Assembly (NCBI GenBank): GCA_017525875.1
Contig: JAFXSG010000024.1
Coordinates: forward strand, 1 to 41,750
Origin: Clostridia bacterium
Lineage (GTDB): Bacteria; Bacillota; Clostridia; Christensenellales; CAG-138
Direction of reading: 5' to 3'
Length of the DNA stretch: 41,750 nt
This document shows positions 7,531 through 14,830 of the stretch, piece after piece (position 1 is the first letter of the stretch; each line of letters begins with the position of its first letter). The notes under the pieces are model-generated. The model was given only the letters and a program-made list of their open reading frames with translations, had not been told where the DNA came from and did not search any database. The translations under genes were made by a program, and so were the position numbers.

Positions 7531-7998
7531 TTACCTCCTTTGATTACTGCTCATGCATGTCAGGGCCCGGTTTAAAAGATCCCGAAGCAGGATCAGGTCA
7601 TCCTCTGAAAGAGGAATACAGCCTTGCATTTGAGGAGGGATATCAAGCGCCCTTTCTTTCAAATTTTCGCCTTCATCGGTAAGGGAAAGAAAGAGTTTGT
7701 TCTCGTTGCTCTCAGGTCTTACCCGGTTGATATATCCCGCCTTCTCCAGACGCTTCAGGAGCGGAGCCAGCGTGCCGGAATCAAGATGCACCTTCTTTCC
7801 AAGCTCACCCTCCGTCATTTCTCCATGCTCCCAGAGAACCATCATGACGATATACTGAGTATACGTCAGATTAAGCGCCTCCAGCGGCCCCCGGTACTGA
7901 CGCACCACCTCTTTGGCACAGGCATACAGAGGAAAACAGAGCTGGTTTTCAAGACGCAGGCTTTCTTCACTTGTCTGTGTCTGCAGCATCTTTTTCAT
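7531..7998 (-). CDS. MarR-family regulator of the OhrR type
   Basis: 155 aa winged-helix protein. The N-terminal stretch ENQLCFPLYACAKEVVRQY is the OhrR signature. Its cysteine (C21 in this numbering) is the residue that organic hydroperoxides oxidise to release DNA. The tyrosine-rich LTYTQYIVMMVLWEHGE and wing region HLDSGTLAPLLKRLEKAGY follow. Two starts are possible, ATG 8013 and ATG 7998; the latter has AAAGGAAGG directly upstream. It is the first gene of a redox operon (bcp, EFR1, flavodoxin, MBL-rubredoxin). A TTCAC-N9-GTGAA inverted repeat at 8013-8031 just upstream may be its operator. Confidence 0.9.
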   Translation of the reverse strand: MKKMLQTQTSEESLRLENQLCFPLYACAKEVVRQYRGPLEALNLTYTQYIVMMVLWEHGEMTEGELGKKVHLDSGTLAPLLKRLEKAGYINRVRPESNENKLFLSLTDEGENLKERALDIPPQMQGCIPLSEDDLILLRDLLNRALTCMSSNQRR

Positions 7999-8012
7999 TT
8001 GCCTTCCTTTCA

Positions 8013-8031
8013 TTCACCTGTTGTTTGTGAA
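8013..8031. promoter_or_regulatory. Candidate operator of the OhrR-type regulator
   Basis: Inverted repeat TTCAC (8013-8017) and GTGAA (8027-8031) immediately upstream of the regulator's start, in a 32-base gap after a terminator. No clear -10/-35 is visible in the gap, so function is uncertain. Confidence 0.35.
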
Positions 8032-8065
8032 AAAGGCCGACGCAGCGCATGTATGCAGCGTCAGC
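8031..8065 (-). terminator. Terminator after the winged-helix gene
   Basis: On the minus strand GCTGACGC pairs with GCGTCGGC (one G-U), with an inner GCAT/ATGC stem, followed by CTTTTTC. It separates the ferritin-flavoprotein transcript from the OhrR operon. Confidence 0.65.
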
Positions 8066-8076
8066 CTCTGCGAACT

Positions 8077-8259
8077 TTATTTCTCGGCAGGTTCCCATTT
8101 GCATCTCACAGGAGAAACAATGGCGCCCTCTTTCTTCATTGCGGCAAATGCCTTGTCAACGATCTTGCGGTCAAGCCCGGTCAGCTCGGCGACCTTGCCC
8201 GCGTTCAAAGGCTCGCCGGCCTTTTTCATCGCTTCAAGGATGATTTCTTTTTCGTTCAT
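8077..8259 (-). CDS. Small winged-helix DNA-binding protein
   Basis: 60 aa starting MNEKEIILEAMKKAGEPLNA. The whole chain fits a single winged helix: helix-turn-helix AGKVAELTGLDRKIVDKAFA, then a wing AIVSPVRCKWEPAEK. It could regulate its neighbour or act as a small accessory protein. AAAGGA lies 10 bases before ATG 8259, and the stop of the flavoprotein gene is 4 bases upstream, so the two are translated together. A longer frame to 8355 overlaps that gene and is rejected. Function unknown. Confidence 0.75.
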   Translation of the reverse strand: MNEKEIILEAMKKAGEPLNAGKVAELTGLDRKIVDKAFAAMKKEGAIVSPVRCKWEPAEK

Positions 8260-8263
8260 ATGT

Positions 8264-8776
8264 TTACAGTCCTTTCGCAAAGGTCCGGATCTCCGCGAGC
8301 TTTTCTTCGGATGCACAGTCGGCGGCTGACACAGAGCAGACGCCGGCATCCTCAATGCCCATGGCGGAGATCATATCACGGTATGTAGCGATGGGGCCTT
8401 TGTATTCCTTGCCAAGACCCGAATTGAGAAGAAGCGCGGCTTTCGACGCCTTAGCGGGCTTGCCGACGGCGTACATTCTCTGAATGGCGGCGGTAAGCTG
8501 AGCCGTCATGCTGCCGTAGTAGATGGGCGAAGCAAAGACGAGCATCTCCGCCTCCGCATACGCGGGATAGACCTTGTCCATGTCGTCCTTCTGTACGCAC
8601 TTGCCTTCGCCCTTCATGTGACAATACTCACAGGCGAGGCATCCGTTTATTTTCTTCTTTCCGACGTGCAGTATTTCAACCTCATGACCGGCTTCCTTAG
8701 CACCATCGGCAAAGGCATTGACAGTCGCTGAAGTATTGCCAACGCGGGGACTTCCGTTCAAAACAACAATTTTCAT
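8264..8776 (-). CDS. Flavodoxin-family NAD(P)H-dependent oxidoreductase
   Basis: 170 aa. N-terminal FMN loop VVLNGSPRVGNTSATVNAF, cysteine segment NGCLACEYCHMKGEGKC and FASPIYYGSMTAQLTAAIQR are typical of iron-sulfur flavoprotein/FMN-reductase relatives in anaerobes. It is probably a cytoplasmic electron-transfer flavoprotein; its partner is unknown. It lies between the ferritin-like gene and the small winged-helix gene on one predicted transcript starting near 9263. Confidence 0.9.
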   Translation of the reverse strand: MKIVVLNGSPRVGNTSATVNAFADGAKEAGHEVEILHVGKKKINGCLACEYCHMKGEGKCVQKDDMDKVYPAYAEAEMLVFASPIYYGSMTAQLTAAIQRMYAVGKPAKASKAALLLNSGLGKEYKGPIATYRDMISAMGIEDAGVCSVSAADCASEEKLAEIRTFAKGL

Positions 8777-8800
8777 GTTAAGCTTTCTCCCCTTCGTAAA

Positions 8801-9250
8801 TCAGTCGCCGAGCTGCTCGATCAGATAGTTCTCGTAGCCGATTTCATTGATCAGGTTGAGGTGCTGACGTACCCAGTTGTAATGCTCCTGCTCGTCCACG
8901 ATGAACTGCTGGATCATGTTTTTGGAAACATAGTCGTCATCGAACATCGAAAGAGACTTGCTCATCATGGGGAGAGCCTCGGAGCTGTCCTTGCAGTCGT
9001 ATTCGAGCATTTCCCTGATATCGGTGATAACGGGATATTCCTGAATGGCAACGACGGGAGTCTCGCCGAGCTCGATCAGGCGGGCATTGACCTTCTTGGC
9101 CTCTTCCCACTCTTCGTCGGACTCAGCCATGATCTTATCGCCGAGCTTGCCGAAGCCGCGCTGCTTGAGCATCTGCGCGTGAATGGAGTGCTGCTGGGAA
9201 TTGCCGAACCAGCCCTTTGCGAATTCCTTTAAAAGTTCAATCTTTGTCAT
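8801..9250 (-). CDS. Ferritin-like diiron protein
   Basis: 149 aa, all-helical. Carboxylate and histidine ligands are placed as in the ferritin-like four-helix bundle: HAQMLKQRG near the N-terminus, EEWEEAKKVNARLIELGE, and VDEQEHYNWVRQHLNLI near the C-terminus. It could store iron or scavenge peroxide, like bacterioferritin, Dps or rubrerythrin relatives; there is no rubredoxin tail. ATG 9250 with GGAGGT is chosen. A longer in-frame ORF to 9304 would start inside the promoter. Confidence 0.8.
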   Translation of the reverse strand: MTKIELLKEFAKGWFGNSQQHSIHAQMLKQRGFGKLGDKIMAESDEEWEEAKKVNARLIELGETPVVAIQEYPVITDIREMLEYDCKDSSEALPMMSKSLSMFDDDYVSKNMIQQFIVDEQEHYNWVRQHLNLINEIGYENYLIEQLGD

Positions 9251-9269
9251 CGTAGATACCTCCGTTGTT

Positions 9270-9305
9270 ATTATAGGTATTGTGTGCTGTTCTGTTGTGC
9301 ACAAC
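9270..9305 (-). promoter_or_regulatory. Promoter -10 and 12-bp palindrome of the ferritin-like gene
   Basis: TATAAT on the minus strand (9275-9270) lies 20 bases before the ATG. A perfect palindrome GTTGTGCACAAC (9294-9305) covers the place of the -35 box, whose sequence is weak. This layout suits a dimeric regulator, perhaps the TetR protein encoded just upstream. Confidence 0.5.
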
Positions 9306-9397
9306 CACTATTATTTTACACGAAACGGAGGAGCTATCAATTCAGAATGCCTTTGCTGTTTCTCATTATAAGAAAACAAGAGGCATTTCTCTCATTT

Positions 9398-9946
9398 TCA
9401 AAAGAGATATTGATGCAGGGGTTCCGGCAGGCACTTTTCGTAAATATCCATCAGATCTTCCTTTTGAACAGCGTATTTTCCCAGGATCCATTCACAGGTC
9501 AGGTTTACTGTCCCAAGGCAGTAGCCCCGAATAAACATCTCGGTTTTTTCGTCCAGCTCATCAAGGCCTGAAGCAAGCAGTATCCTTTCTTTCAGACTGT
9601 CGTGATTGATCTCGTTCATGTATCTCAGGAAAGAATCGTAGCCGGTCGTATGAAGGAGCAGGTTCTGCAGGTAACTTTTATGGCATTCATAATAGGCTGC
9701 GGCATTCGAAAGCGCCTGACGCCACGTCGTCTGATCTTTACCGACCCGGTCAAGGATCTTCTCGATATCCCTGGTATAATCCCATGCGATCAGGTCGTAT
9801 TTATCCTTGAAATGGCGATAGAAGGTCGCCGTGGAGTAGCCACAGTTTTCCACCACGTCCCGCACAGTGATCTTATCGATGTTTTTGTCTGCGGCAAGTT
9901 CCCTGAAGGAATCGGCAAGCAGCTCTTTTGCGGTCTTTCGTTTCAT
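9398..9946 (-). CDS. TetR/AcrR-family regulator
   Basis: 182 aa. The N-terminal helix-turn-helix reads ITVRDVVENCGYSTATFYRHF followed by KDKYDLIAWDY, as in the TetR subgroup that includes DhaS-like regulators. The C-terminal ligand-binding part is helical with several cysteines. Its ATG overlaps the stop of a 17-codon leader ORF (ATGA). It follows the glutaredoxin-fusion gene on the same strand and lies upstream of the ferritin gene. Ligand unknown. Confidence 0.88.
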   Translation of the reverse strand: MKRKTAKELLADSFRELAADKNIDKITVRDVVENCGYSTATFYRHFKDKYDLIAWDYTRDIEKILDRVGKDQTTWRQALSNAAAYYECHKSYLQNLLLHTTGYDSFLRYMNEINHDSLKERILLASGLDELDEKTEMFIRGYCLGTVNLTCEWILGKYAVQKEDLMDIYEKCLPEPLHQYLF

Positions 9947-9996
9947 CTTGATCTGCTCCTGTCCCGGTTCAATCTATGGTAGAATATCATTTTCAC
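9943..9996 (-). CDS. 17-residue leader peptide coupled to the TetR gene
   Basis: Starting at GTG 9996 (or ATG 9990), the frame encodes VKMIFYHRLNRDRSRSR and stops with a TGA that overlaps the ATG of the TetR gene. An excellent AAGGAGGA site (10008-10001) precedes it. The TetR gene has its own weaker site (GGAG at the end of the leader). It may work as a translational-coupling leader or be a remnant of a longer N-terminus. The peptide is arginine-rich. Confidence 0.45.
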   Translation of the reverse strand: MKMIFYHRLNRDRSRSR

Positions 9997-10032
9997 GGTC
10001 TCCTCCTTAATCACCGTTTCTGCACGTGCCCA

Positions 10033-10974
10033 TCAGCAGCCCTTTCCGTCGATACTGCAAACTTGTCCGCTTTCCTTATAAACGACGGGCAGTCCACGCT
10101 CGGCAAGCCAGCCCTCCCAATCCAGGGTGACGGCTCCGTCCTCCTCAAGTATCGCGGGGATTCCTACCGCACCCGCCTCCTTTGCAGGGATGAACTCGGG
10201 AAGCTTGTCCCTTAGAGCGAGGAACTCCTTGAGCGCCTTCATGGATGCGGTGATATCAATGTACTTGTATTTGACTCCGTTTATATCGAAATTCGCTCTG
10301 CATTCCCGGCAGTCAGGACAGAGAGGGCTTCCATAGACCTTCGGCAAAGTCCTTCTATTTGCGTTCGTATCGAATCTCCTCTGGTTTTCTTTCCTTTCAA
10401 ACCTTACTATATAGCTTCCAAGTACCTGCAGGCACGGGATTGAGGCAGCATTCTCAGCTGTCAGCTCCTGTTGTGCATAAGATGTAGTTTCAGGCTCGGA
10501 GACTGCAGGTATTGTCTTCCCGATGCTCACTCCATGCGCGTCGCCGTCATGGAAGTGCCATGAGAATTCGCAGTCGCAAAACTCCTTCTTTACGGTGATT
10601 TTTTCGGAGGTCAAAAAGTACCCATCTTCAAAGGGATAGAAGCATCCTCTGTGAGCCTCTTCCGCAGGACAACCTCCCTCGATGCCGACGCCCGTGTATG
10701 TTATAGAAAGGAACGGCGCGGTGATGTGAACGGTTTTTCCATCACGAGTGAAGGACAATCCGTCCTTTTCACTGCTCCAATTTGCGATATTCACCCATCC
10801 GCACACGTCGGTATACTTAACGGGCGTATTGAACTCAACATAAACAGAGCTGTCATCAATGATCTCTGCATTGATGCGAAGCACCGGTCTCAACGAAACG
10901 AAGCCGGGTGAAAGCATCGCACGAATGCGATCCTGCTCCACGCGGTATGCCATCACGAATTGCTCGACCTTCAT
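10033..10974 (-). CDS. Fusion of an uncharacterised domain with a glutaredoxin-like domain
   Basis: 313 aa. Residues 1-195 form a domain not recognised by name (MKVEQFVMAYRVEQDRIRAM, VYVEFNTPV, YTGVGIEGGCPAEEAHRGC) that recalls acetoacetate-decarboxylase-like ligand-binding folds. From about residue 213 comes a glutaredoxin-type domain starting KVYGSPLCPDCRECRANF, with redox pair C219-P-D-C222 and the cis-proline region GAVGIPAIL. A thiol-disulfide role is therefore likely for the C-terminus. GGAGGT precedes ATG 10974. It lies 28 bases after the NYN-domain gene, so the two may share a transcript. Confidence 0.75.
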   Translation of the reverse strand: MKVEQFVMAYRVEQDRIRAMLSPGFVSLRPVLRINAEIIDDSSVYVEFNTPVKYTDVCGWVNIANWSSEKDGLSFTRDGKTVHITAPFLSITYTGVGIEGGCPAEEAHRGCFYPFEDGYFLTSEKITVKKEFCDCEFSWHFHDGDAHGVSIGKTIPAVSEPETTSYAQQELTAENAASIPCLQVLGSYIVRFERKENQRRFDTNANRRTLPKVYGSPLCPDCRECRANFDINGVKYKYIDITASMKALKEFLALRDKLPEFIPAKEAGAVGIPAILEEDGAVTLDWEGWLAERGLPVVYKESGQVCSIDGKGC

Positions 10975-11002
10975 GGTAAACACCTCCTAATGTGCTCTGA
11001 TA

Positions 11003-12475
11003 TCATCGTCCGAATTCGATCTGCACGTCGCCGTTATCGTCTATCACGAGGCTCATCGGCTTTATGAATTTGCGATAGAAGCGTTTGCGCTCATCCTCCG
11101 TGAAGGGGGCTCGGGTGCTTCGAAGAGCCTCTTCAAACATATCGTTGACGTTCAGCCTCACTGTATTTTCGATATAAGCGCGCATCTCCGCAAGGACGGC
11201 CTTGTGCTTGACGTCCTCACTACCGCCTCCGTAGAAATCATCGAGATAGCAATAGAAGATATGCTGATCCTCAAGCGCCTGCTTCAGGTTCGGGCTGCAC
11301 TTGGCATGTTCTATCATGACAAGAAACTTTGCCTGCGGCAGGTTGGAAACGAGAGGCCAATAGTCCGAGTCGCTCGAAACGAGCACGAAGGAATCGGTCT
11401 TGTTCTCATAGAACTCGCGGAATACACGCGCATACAGCGCTTGATCCACAAGAGATTTGTTCCCCATCAGACGCTCTACCGTCAGATGCTCCACAGGGAT
11501 GTTTCCGGTGCTGTCCGCAAGAAGCTTCCACGCGGTGGATGAGTGTATGTCATCAAAGAGTATGATTCGGGAGATCTTTTCCGTGTACTTCCTTTCAAGG
11601 TTCCGAAACGCCGCGCTCAGGTTGAAGGGATCGGAGTTCTCGCAATCCACCACGAGCACGGTGCTCCCGCTCGATGAGATGAAGTCATAGATATTCCCCG
11701 TGACGTAACTGCCGACGTTAGTGACCATGTTGCGGGCCTTGAACTCATCGTTGTGGAGCTGATAAAGCCATGTGCAGAACCTGTAGTCGGAGGAAATAAT
11801 CAGCCCTTCGTCCCGACCTTCCCAATTCAGATAAGCATGGAAAGGCAGGAAGTTATAGCTGCTGCGGTAGACCATGAGCGCAGCCATCACGCCGCTGTCC
11901 GTGAGGCCGTCCTTCATTATGAACAGGTCCTTTACGTACTCCCAATTCAGCCACATCGGGAAAAGGCTTCGGCAGTTGTTTATCCTGTCATTGATAAGGC
12001 GGTTTATCTCGACTACATGATTGCTCAAATACCTGCTTGTCTTTTTTACAAAATCTATTCCGTCTTCAGATAGCTGCCGGACGCTTTCATCGGGGATGAA
12101 TTCTCCGACCGTTCTGATACCTCTGTGTTCAAACTTAAAAGCATTATTGATCTTGTTGAAGTTAATGAATATTGATGTCCTTACCGTGCACAGGTGCCGT
12201 ATTATTCGGGCGATTTTATCGGCGTCAAGCTTATTGAATATGTCTAAATCGAATGATGAATGCTCTTTTTCAAATATTCCCTTTTTGACTCCGATAAGAT
12301 ACGCTATCTTTGATGTGATCGAATGAGTGGATTCGCGGTAGTCCCTGTAATCGATCCCAGATGATCCAGAATCATCCCGAGCTTCTGTGGAATCATTATT
12401 GTTGGGAGATAAAGTTTGTGTTTCGTTGATCCCCGGCCCATCCGCCGGATGAAGGTTCATGTTTTCATTGTTCAT
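11003..12475 (-). CDS. NYN-domain (PIN-like RNase) protein
   Basis: 490 aa. Residues about 1-60 are a low-complexity Asn/Asp/Ser-rich start. About 60-270 is an unrecognised domain. From about 272 comes a NYN/LabA-type nuclease fold: VLVVDCENSDP (acidic residues D276, E278), KSLVDQALYARVFREF with D344, and VLVSSDSDYWPLVSNL with D369 and D371. NYN domains are metal-dependent ribonucleases. The C-terminal 110 residues are helical. ATG 12475 has a strong GGAGG; an in-frame extension to 12598 lacks one. It has its own promoter at 12612-12641. Its place beside the integrase suggests element-borne RNA cleavage, regulation or defence, which is inference. Confidence 0.8.
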   Translation of the reverse strand: MNNENMNLHPADGPGINETQTLSPNNNDSTEARDDSGSSGIDYRDYRESTHSITSKIAYLIGVKKGIFEKEHSSFDLDIFNKLDADKIARIIRHLCTVRTSIFINFNKINNAFKFEHRGIRTVGEFIPDESVRQLSEDGIDFVKKTSRYLSNHVVEINRLINDRINNCRSLFPMWLNWEYVKDLFIMKDGLTDSGVMAALMVYRSSYNFLPFHAYLNWEGRDEGLIISSDYRFCTWLYQLHNDEFKARNMVTNVGSYVTGNIYDFISSSGSTVLVVDCENSDPFNLSAAFRNLERKYTEKISRIILFDDIHSSTAWKLLADSTGNIPVEHLTVERLMGNKSLVDQALYARVFREFYENKTDSFVLVSSDSDYWPLVSNLPQAKFLVMIEHAKCSPNLKQALEDQHIFYCYLDDFYGGGSEDVKHKAVLAEMRAYIENTVRLNVNDMFEEALRSTRAPFTEDERKRFYRKFIKPMSLVIDDNGDVQIEFGR

Positions 12476-12611
12476 TTTGTTATCCTCCTTACTGAATAAT
12501 TGAGTGTGTTTTGTGTTTGCGGTGCAGCCTCCGGCACCTGCGTGATCGTGATATATGCTTACCCCCCTCACGAGATATTGCAGAACACCGAAAGTCACTC
12601 ACTGTAGTTTC

Positions 12612-12641
12612 ATTATAAGGTAATTCTGGCTTTCAAGTCAA
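12612..12641 (-). promoter_or_regulatory. Promoter of the NYN-domain gene
   Basis: TTGACT (12641-12636), 18-base spacer, TATAAT (12617-12612) on the minus strand. The leader before ATG 12475 would be about 130 bases. Confidence 0.7.
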
Positions 12642-12699
12642 GAATGCGGGACCGTGTAACGTTTGGACGAGGAAGAGTATCTTCACGTGTTGGAGATAA

Positions 12700-12760
12700 A
12701 AAAGAATCGGCGTACAGGGCTCCGAAGCTGCCTTAGCAGACTTGACGAAGCCTGTACGCC
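12700..12760 (-). terminator. Long structured terminator after the integrase
   Basis: Arms AGCCTGTACGCC (12749-12760) and GGCGTACAGGGCT (12709-12721) pair over 12 bp with one bulge. The interval between them folds again (AAG-CTGC/GCAG-CTT). On the minus strand the hairpin is followed by GATTCTTTTTT. It isolates the recombination operon from the NYN gene. The gap 12761-12842 shows nothing else. Confidence 0.65.
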
Positions 12761-12842
12761 CCAAAACGACTTCAACTCTTTTTCAAGCTATTTACACATA
12801 CACAGATTACAAGAAAGCGAGCTGTGTTTTCGAAAGAACACA

Positions 12843-13997
12843 TCATAATGTCTTCTTCATTAGCTCACCGCCATATCCCATTTCTGCAATATGCGTGTTA
12901 AGGCTGTCAATAGCTCCATCGACCTTGAACTTGGTCAGGTGAGTATAGACAGCAAGAGTCATCTCAACGCTCGCGTGCCCGAGGAACTTCTGCGCGGACT
13001 TTATATCGACGCCGGCGTCATAAAGCATGGTCGCATACGTATGACGGAGCATATGTGCGGTGAACGGCTTTATCACCTGTACCTTGGGCTTGCTTCGTGA
13101 TGCATTCTTTCCCCCGTAGTAAATATTCAGGTGGTTCATATAGGAATGCCAAGCGCTGTCATATGCTGCGTAGGACATATACCCTCCGGAGGAGTTCGGG
13201 CATACAATATCCTTGGGTGAGCCCTTGACCTCCATAAGCGCATTATGAAGGAGCAGAGGAATCGGTACTTCTCTTGTACCCGATTTGGATTTCGGTTTCT
13301 TGATCGCAGGCTGGTTCTTTATGATCGTGACGGACTTGTTGACCGTGATAATATCCCTTTTAAGGTCTATATCACGCCACTGCAGAGCAAGCATTTCGCC
13401 TCTGCGAAGTCCGCAATACAGCATGATCAGAGCGGGATAGCCCATGAAATGAGTATCCCATGTTTCGTTTACCATACGGATCTGGTCATCGTCAAGCGCC
13501 TGCCTTTCCTTTGGCTCCTTTTTAGGCACCTTTACGCGCTCAAACACATTCCTTGGGAGCATTTCGGAATCGACGGCAACATTCAAGATTCGGACCGCCG
13601 TTTGCTTGATCTGCTTCATCGTTGAAGTTGCCAGTCCTTCGCGCGCTTTTTCGCCGATCAGGGTCTGAAGATGAATGGTTTTCAGATCCTTGATCTTCAT
13701 ATAACCGAAGGATGGAAGAAGATGCTTTTCAATGAGCTTCCGCATCTTGTACATCCACTTTTCGGTCATACCCGCCCCCTGATTGGTGAACCAAACCTCT
13801 GTCAGGGCAGCAAAGGTGGTATTGCCGGCATTAAAGCCGAAGCCCATTTTAATACCCTCGGTGGCCTCAGTGACCTTCTCATCCAATTCCTTCTTGGTTT
13901 TGGCGTATACGGTCTTGCGGATGTATGTGCCGTCCGCTTTCTTCCCTGTCGTGATCTGTTTCTGATACAGACCGTTGTCGCGTCTCTTTTTAGGCAT
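12843..13997 (-). CDS. int: Tyrosine recombinase (integrase)
   Basis: 384 aa. It has an N-terminal arm-binding AP2-like segment (about 1-55), a core-binding SAM-like segment (about 60-165) and a catalytic domain. Catalytic residues are visible in order: R in CGLRRGEMLAL, K in the beta-hairpin region, HMLRHTYATML (H-x-x-R), LGHASVEMT (H) and the nucleophile Y in AVYTHL. This is the Tn916/ICE-like integrase group. Its ATG overlaps the stop of the upstream excisionase-like gene by 8 bases. It is the last gene of a six-gene overlapping operon and presumably recombines the tRNA-Arg att sites. Confidence 0.96.
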   Translation of the reverse strand: MPKKRRDNGLYQKQITTGKKADGTYIRKTVYAKTKKELDEKVTEATEGIKMGFGFNAGNTTFAALTEVWFTNQGAGMTEKWMYKMRKLIEKHLLPSFGYMKIKDLKTIHLQTLIGEKAREGLATSTMKQIKQTAVRILNVAVDSEMLPRNVFERVKVPKKEPKERQALDDDQIRMVNETWDTHFMGYPALIMLYCGLRRGEMLALQWRDIDLKRDIITVNKSVTIIKNQPAIKKPKSKSGTREVPIPLLLHNALMEVKGSPKDIVCPNSSGGYMSYAAYDSAWHSYMNHLNIYYGGKNASRSKPKVQVIKPFTAHMLRHTYATMLYDAGVDIKSAQKFLGHASVEMTLAVYTHLTKFKVDGAIDSLNTHIAEMGYGGELMKKTL

Positions 13998-14232
13998 TTG
14001 GCTTTCTCTCCCTTCCTTTCAGCCATTCGATAAAGCTCTCTTTCTTCACCCGCCTCTGGCAGTTTAACAGCAGAAGTGGGAAGCCCTCCTGTTCCGTGAG
14101 CGTATATGCGGAAGCCACAGAGATACGCAGCACGTCCGCTACGTCATTGACGGTCATGAACTCCGGGAGCTCATCATAGCTCAGGAACTCTCTTGGGACC
14201 CGTTTTTCGCGAATGCGTTCTTTAGTCGCCAT
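13990..14232 (-). CDS. Excisionase-like HTH protein 1
   Basis: 80 aa. The core LPEFMTVNDVADVLRISVASAY followed by GFPLLLLNCQRRVKKESFIEWLKG is the winged-helix/excisionase-type DNA-binding domain. ATG 14232 is preceded by GGAGG at 9 bases and overlaps the preceding stop by 11 bases, so translation is coupled. An earlier in-frame start at 14253 lacks a site. It is one of four tandem paralogues and could be the directionality factor for the adjacent integrase. Confidence 0.82.
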   Translation of the reverse strand: MATKERIREKRVPREFLSYDELPEFMTVNDVADVLRISVASAYTLTEQEGFPLLLLNCQRRVKKESFIEWLKGRERKPNA

Positions 14233-14431
14233 CCTTTGAATCCTCCTGCTCAAGCCATTTGAAAAAGCTGTCCTTAAGGACCAGGTTGCGCTTCATAACT
14301 TCCAACCTCGGAAAATCCTCCCGAGCGAACAAGCCCTTTGCCGTTGTTTCACCTATCCTCAGCACATACATTATGTCCCTAACATCAAGCACGAGAGGCA
14401 GTCTCTTGGGACTTACCCTTCTCCGTTTCAT
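14222..14431 (-). CDS. Excisionase-like HTH protein 2
   Basis: 69 aa starting MKRRRVSPKRLPLVLDVRDI, with the same fold as its neighbours: VRDIMYVLRIGETTAKGLFA, DFPRLEVMKRNLVLKDSFFKWLEQ. ATG 14431 lies 9 bases after GGAGG, while ATG 14440 would have no spacing. It overlaps the next upstream gene by 47 bases in another frame. Confidence 0.8.
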   Translation of the reverse strand: MKRRRVSPKRLPLVLDVRDIMYVLRIGETTAKGLFAREDFPRLEVMKRNLVLKDSFFKWLEQEDSKDGD

Positions 14432-14621
14432 TATCTGCATCCTCCTTCAAATGATTTTCCATCCAGGAAAAGAACTTGTCCTTCCTGACCAAATACCGGT
14501 TTCCGATCTTCATTCCCGGGAAATCGGGCTCTGCAAATAGATTATAAGCATAGGGCTTGCAGATGTTGAGGATGTCGGCAACTTCTGAAACCGTTAATAC
14601 GATCTTTTTCTCAGGAATCAT
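14385..14621 (-). CDS. Excisionase-like HTH protein 3
   Basis: 78 aa. This is the copy closest to the standard excisionase-family domain: VLTVSEVADILNICKPYAYNLF, DFPGMKIGNRYLVRKDKFFSWMENHL, then a charged tail. GGAGGT precedes ATG 14621, which overlaps the stop of paralogue 4 by four bases (ATGA). Confidence 0.85.
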   Translation of the reverse strand: MIPEKKIVLTVSEVADILNICKPYAYNLFAEPDFPGMKIGNRYLVRKDKFFSWMENHLKEDADNETEKGKSQETASRA

Positions 14622-14830
14622 TTCTGCACCTCCTCAAGCGAGTCAAGCCATTTCAGAAAGTTGGTCCTCGTGACACACTTGCGAGTGCCGAGAGTTTTGA
14701 TTCCGGGGATAACCTTTGCGTTGAAAAGCTTCCTTGACGCAACAATGGATATTCCGAGCGCTTCTGCCGCATCCGATGGCTTGAGCAGAAGAGGCAGAGC
14801 GTTTAATACTTCTTCATATGTCTGCAACAT
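14618..14830 (-). CDS. Excisionase-like HTH protein 4
   Basis: 70 aa and the most diverged of the four: LLLKPSDAAEALGISIVASRKLF, VIPGIKTLGTRKCVTRTNFLKWLDSL. It keeps the helix-turn-helix, the arginine wing and the FLKWL ending. Its start lies inside the end of the sigma-like gene (17-base overlap), so it belongs to the same coupled operon. Confidence 0.78.
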   Translation of the reverse strand: MLQTYEEVLNALPLLLKPSDAAEALGISIVASRKLFNAKVIPGIKTLGTRKCVTRTNFLKWLDSLEEVQK

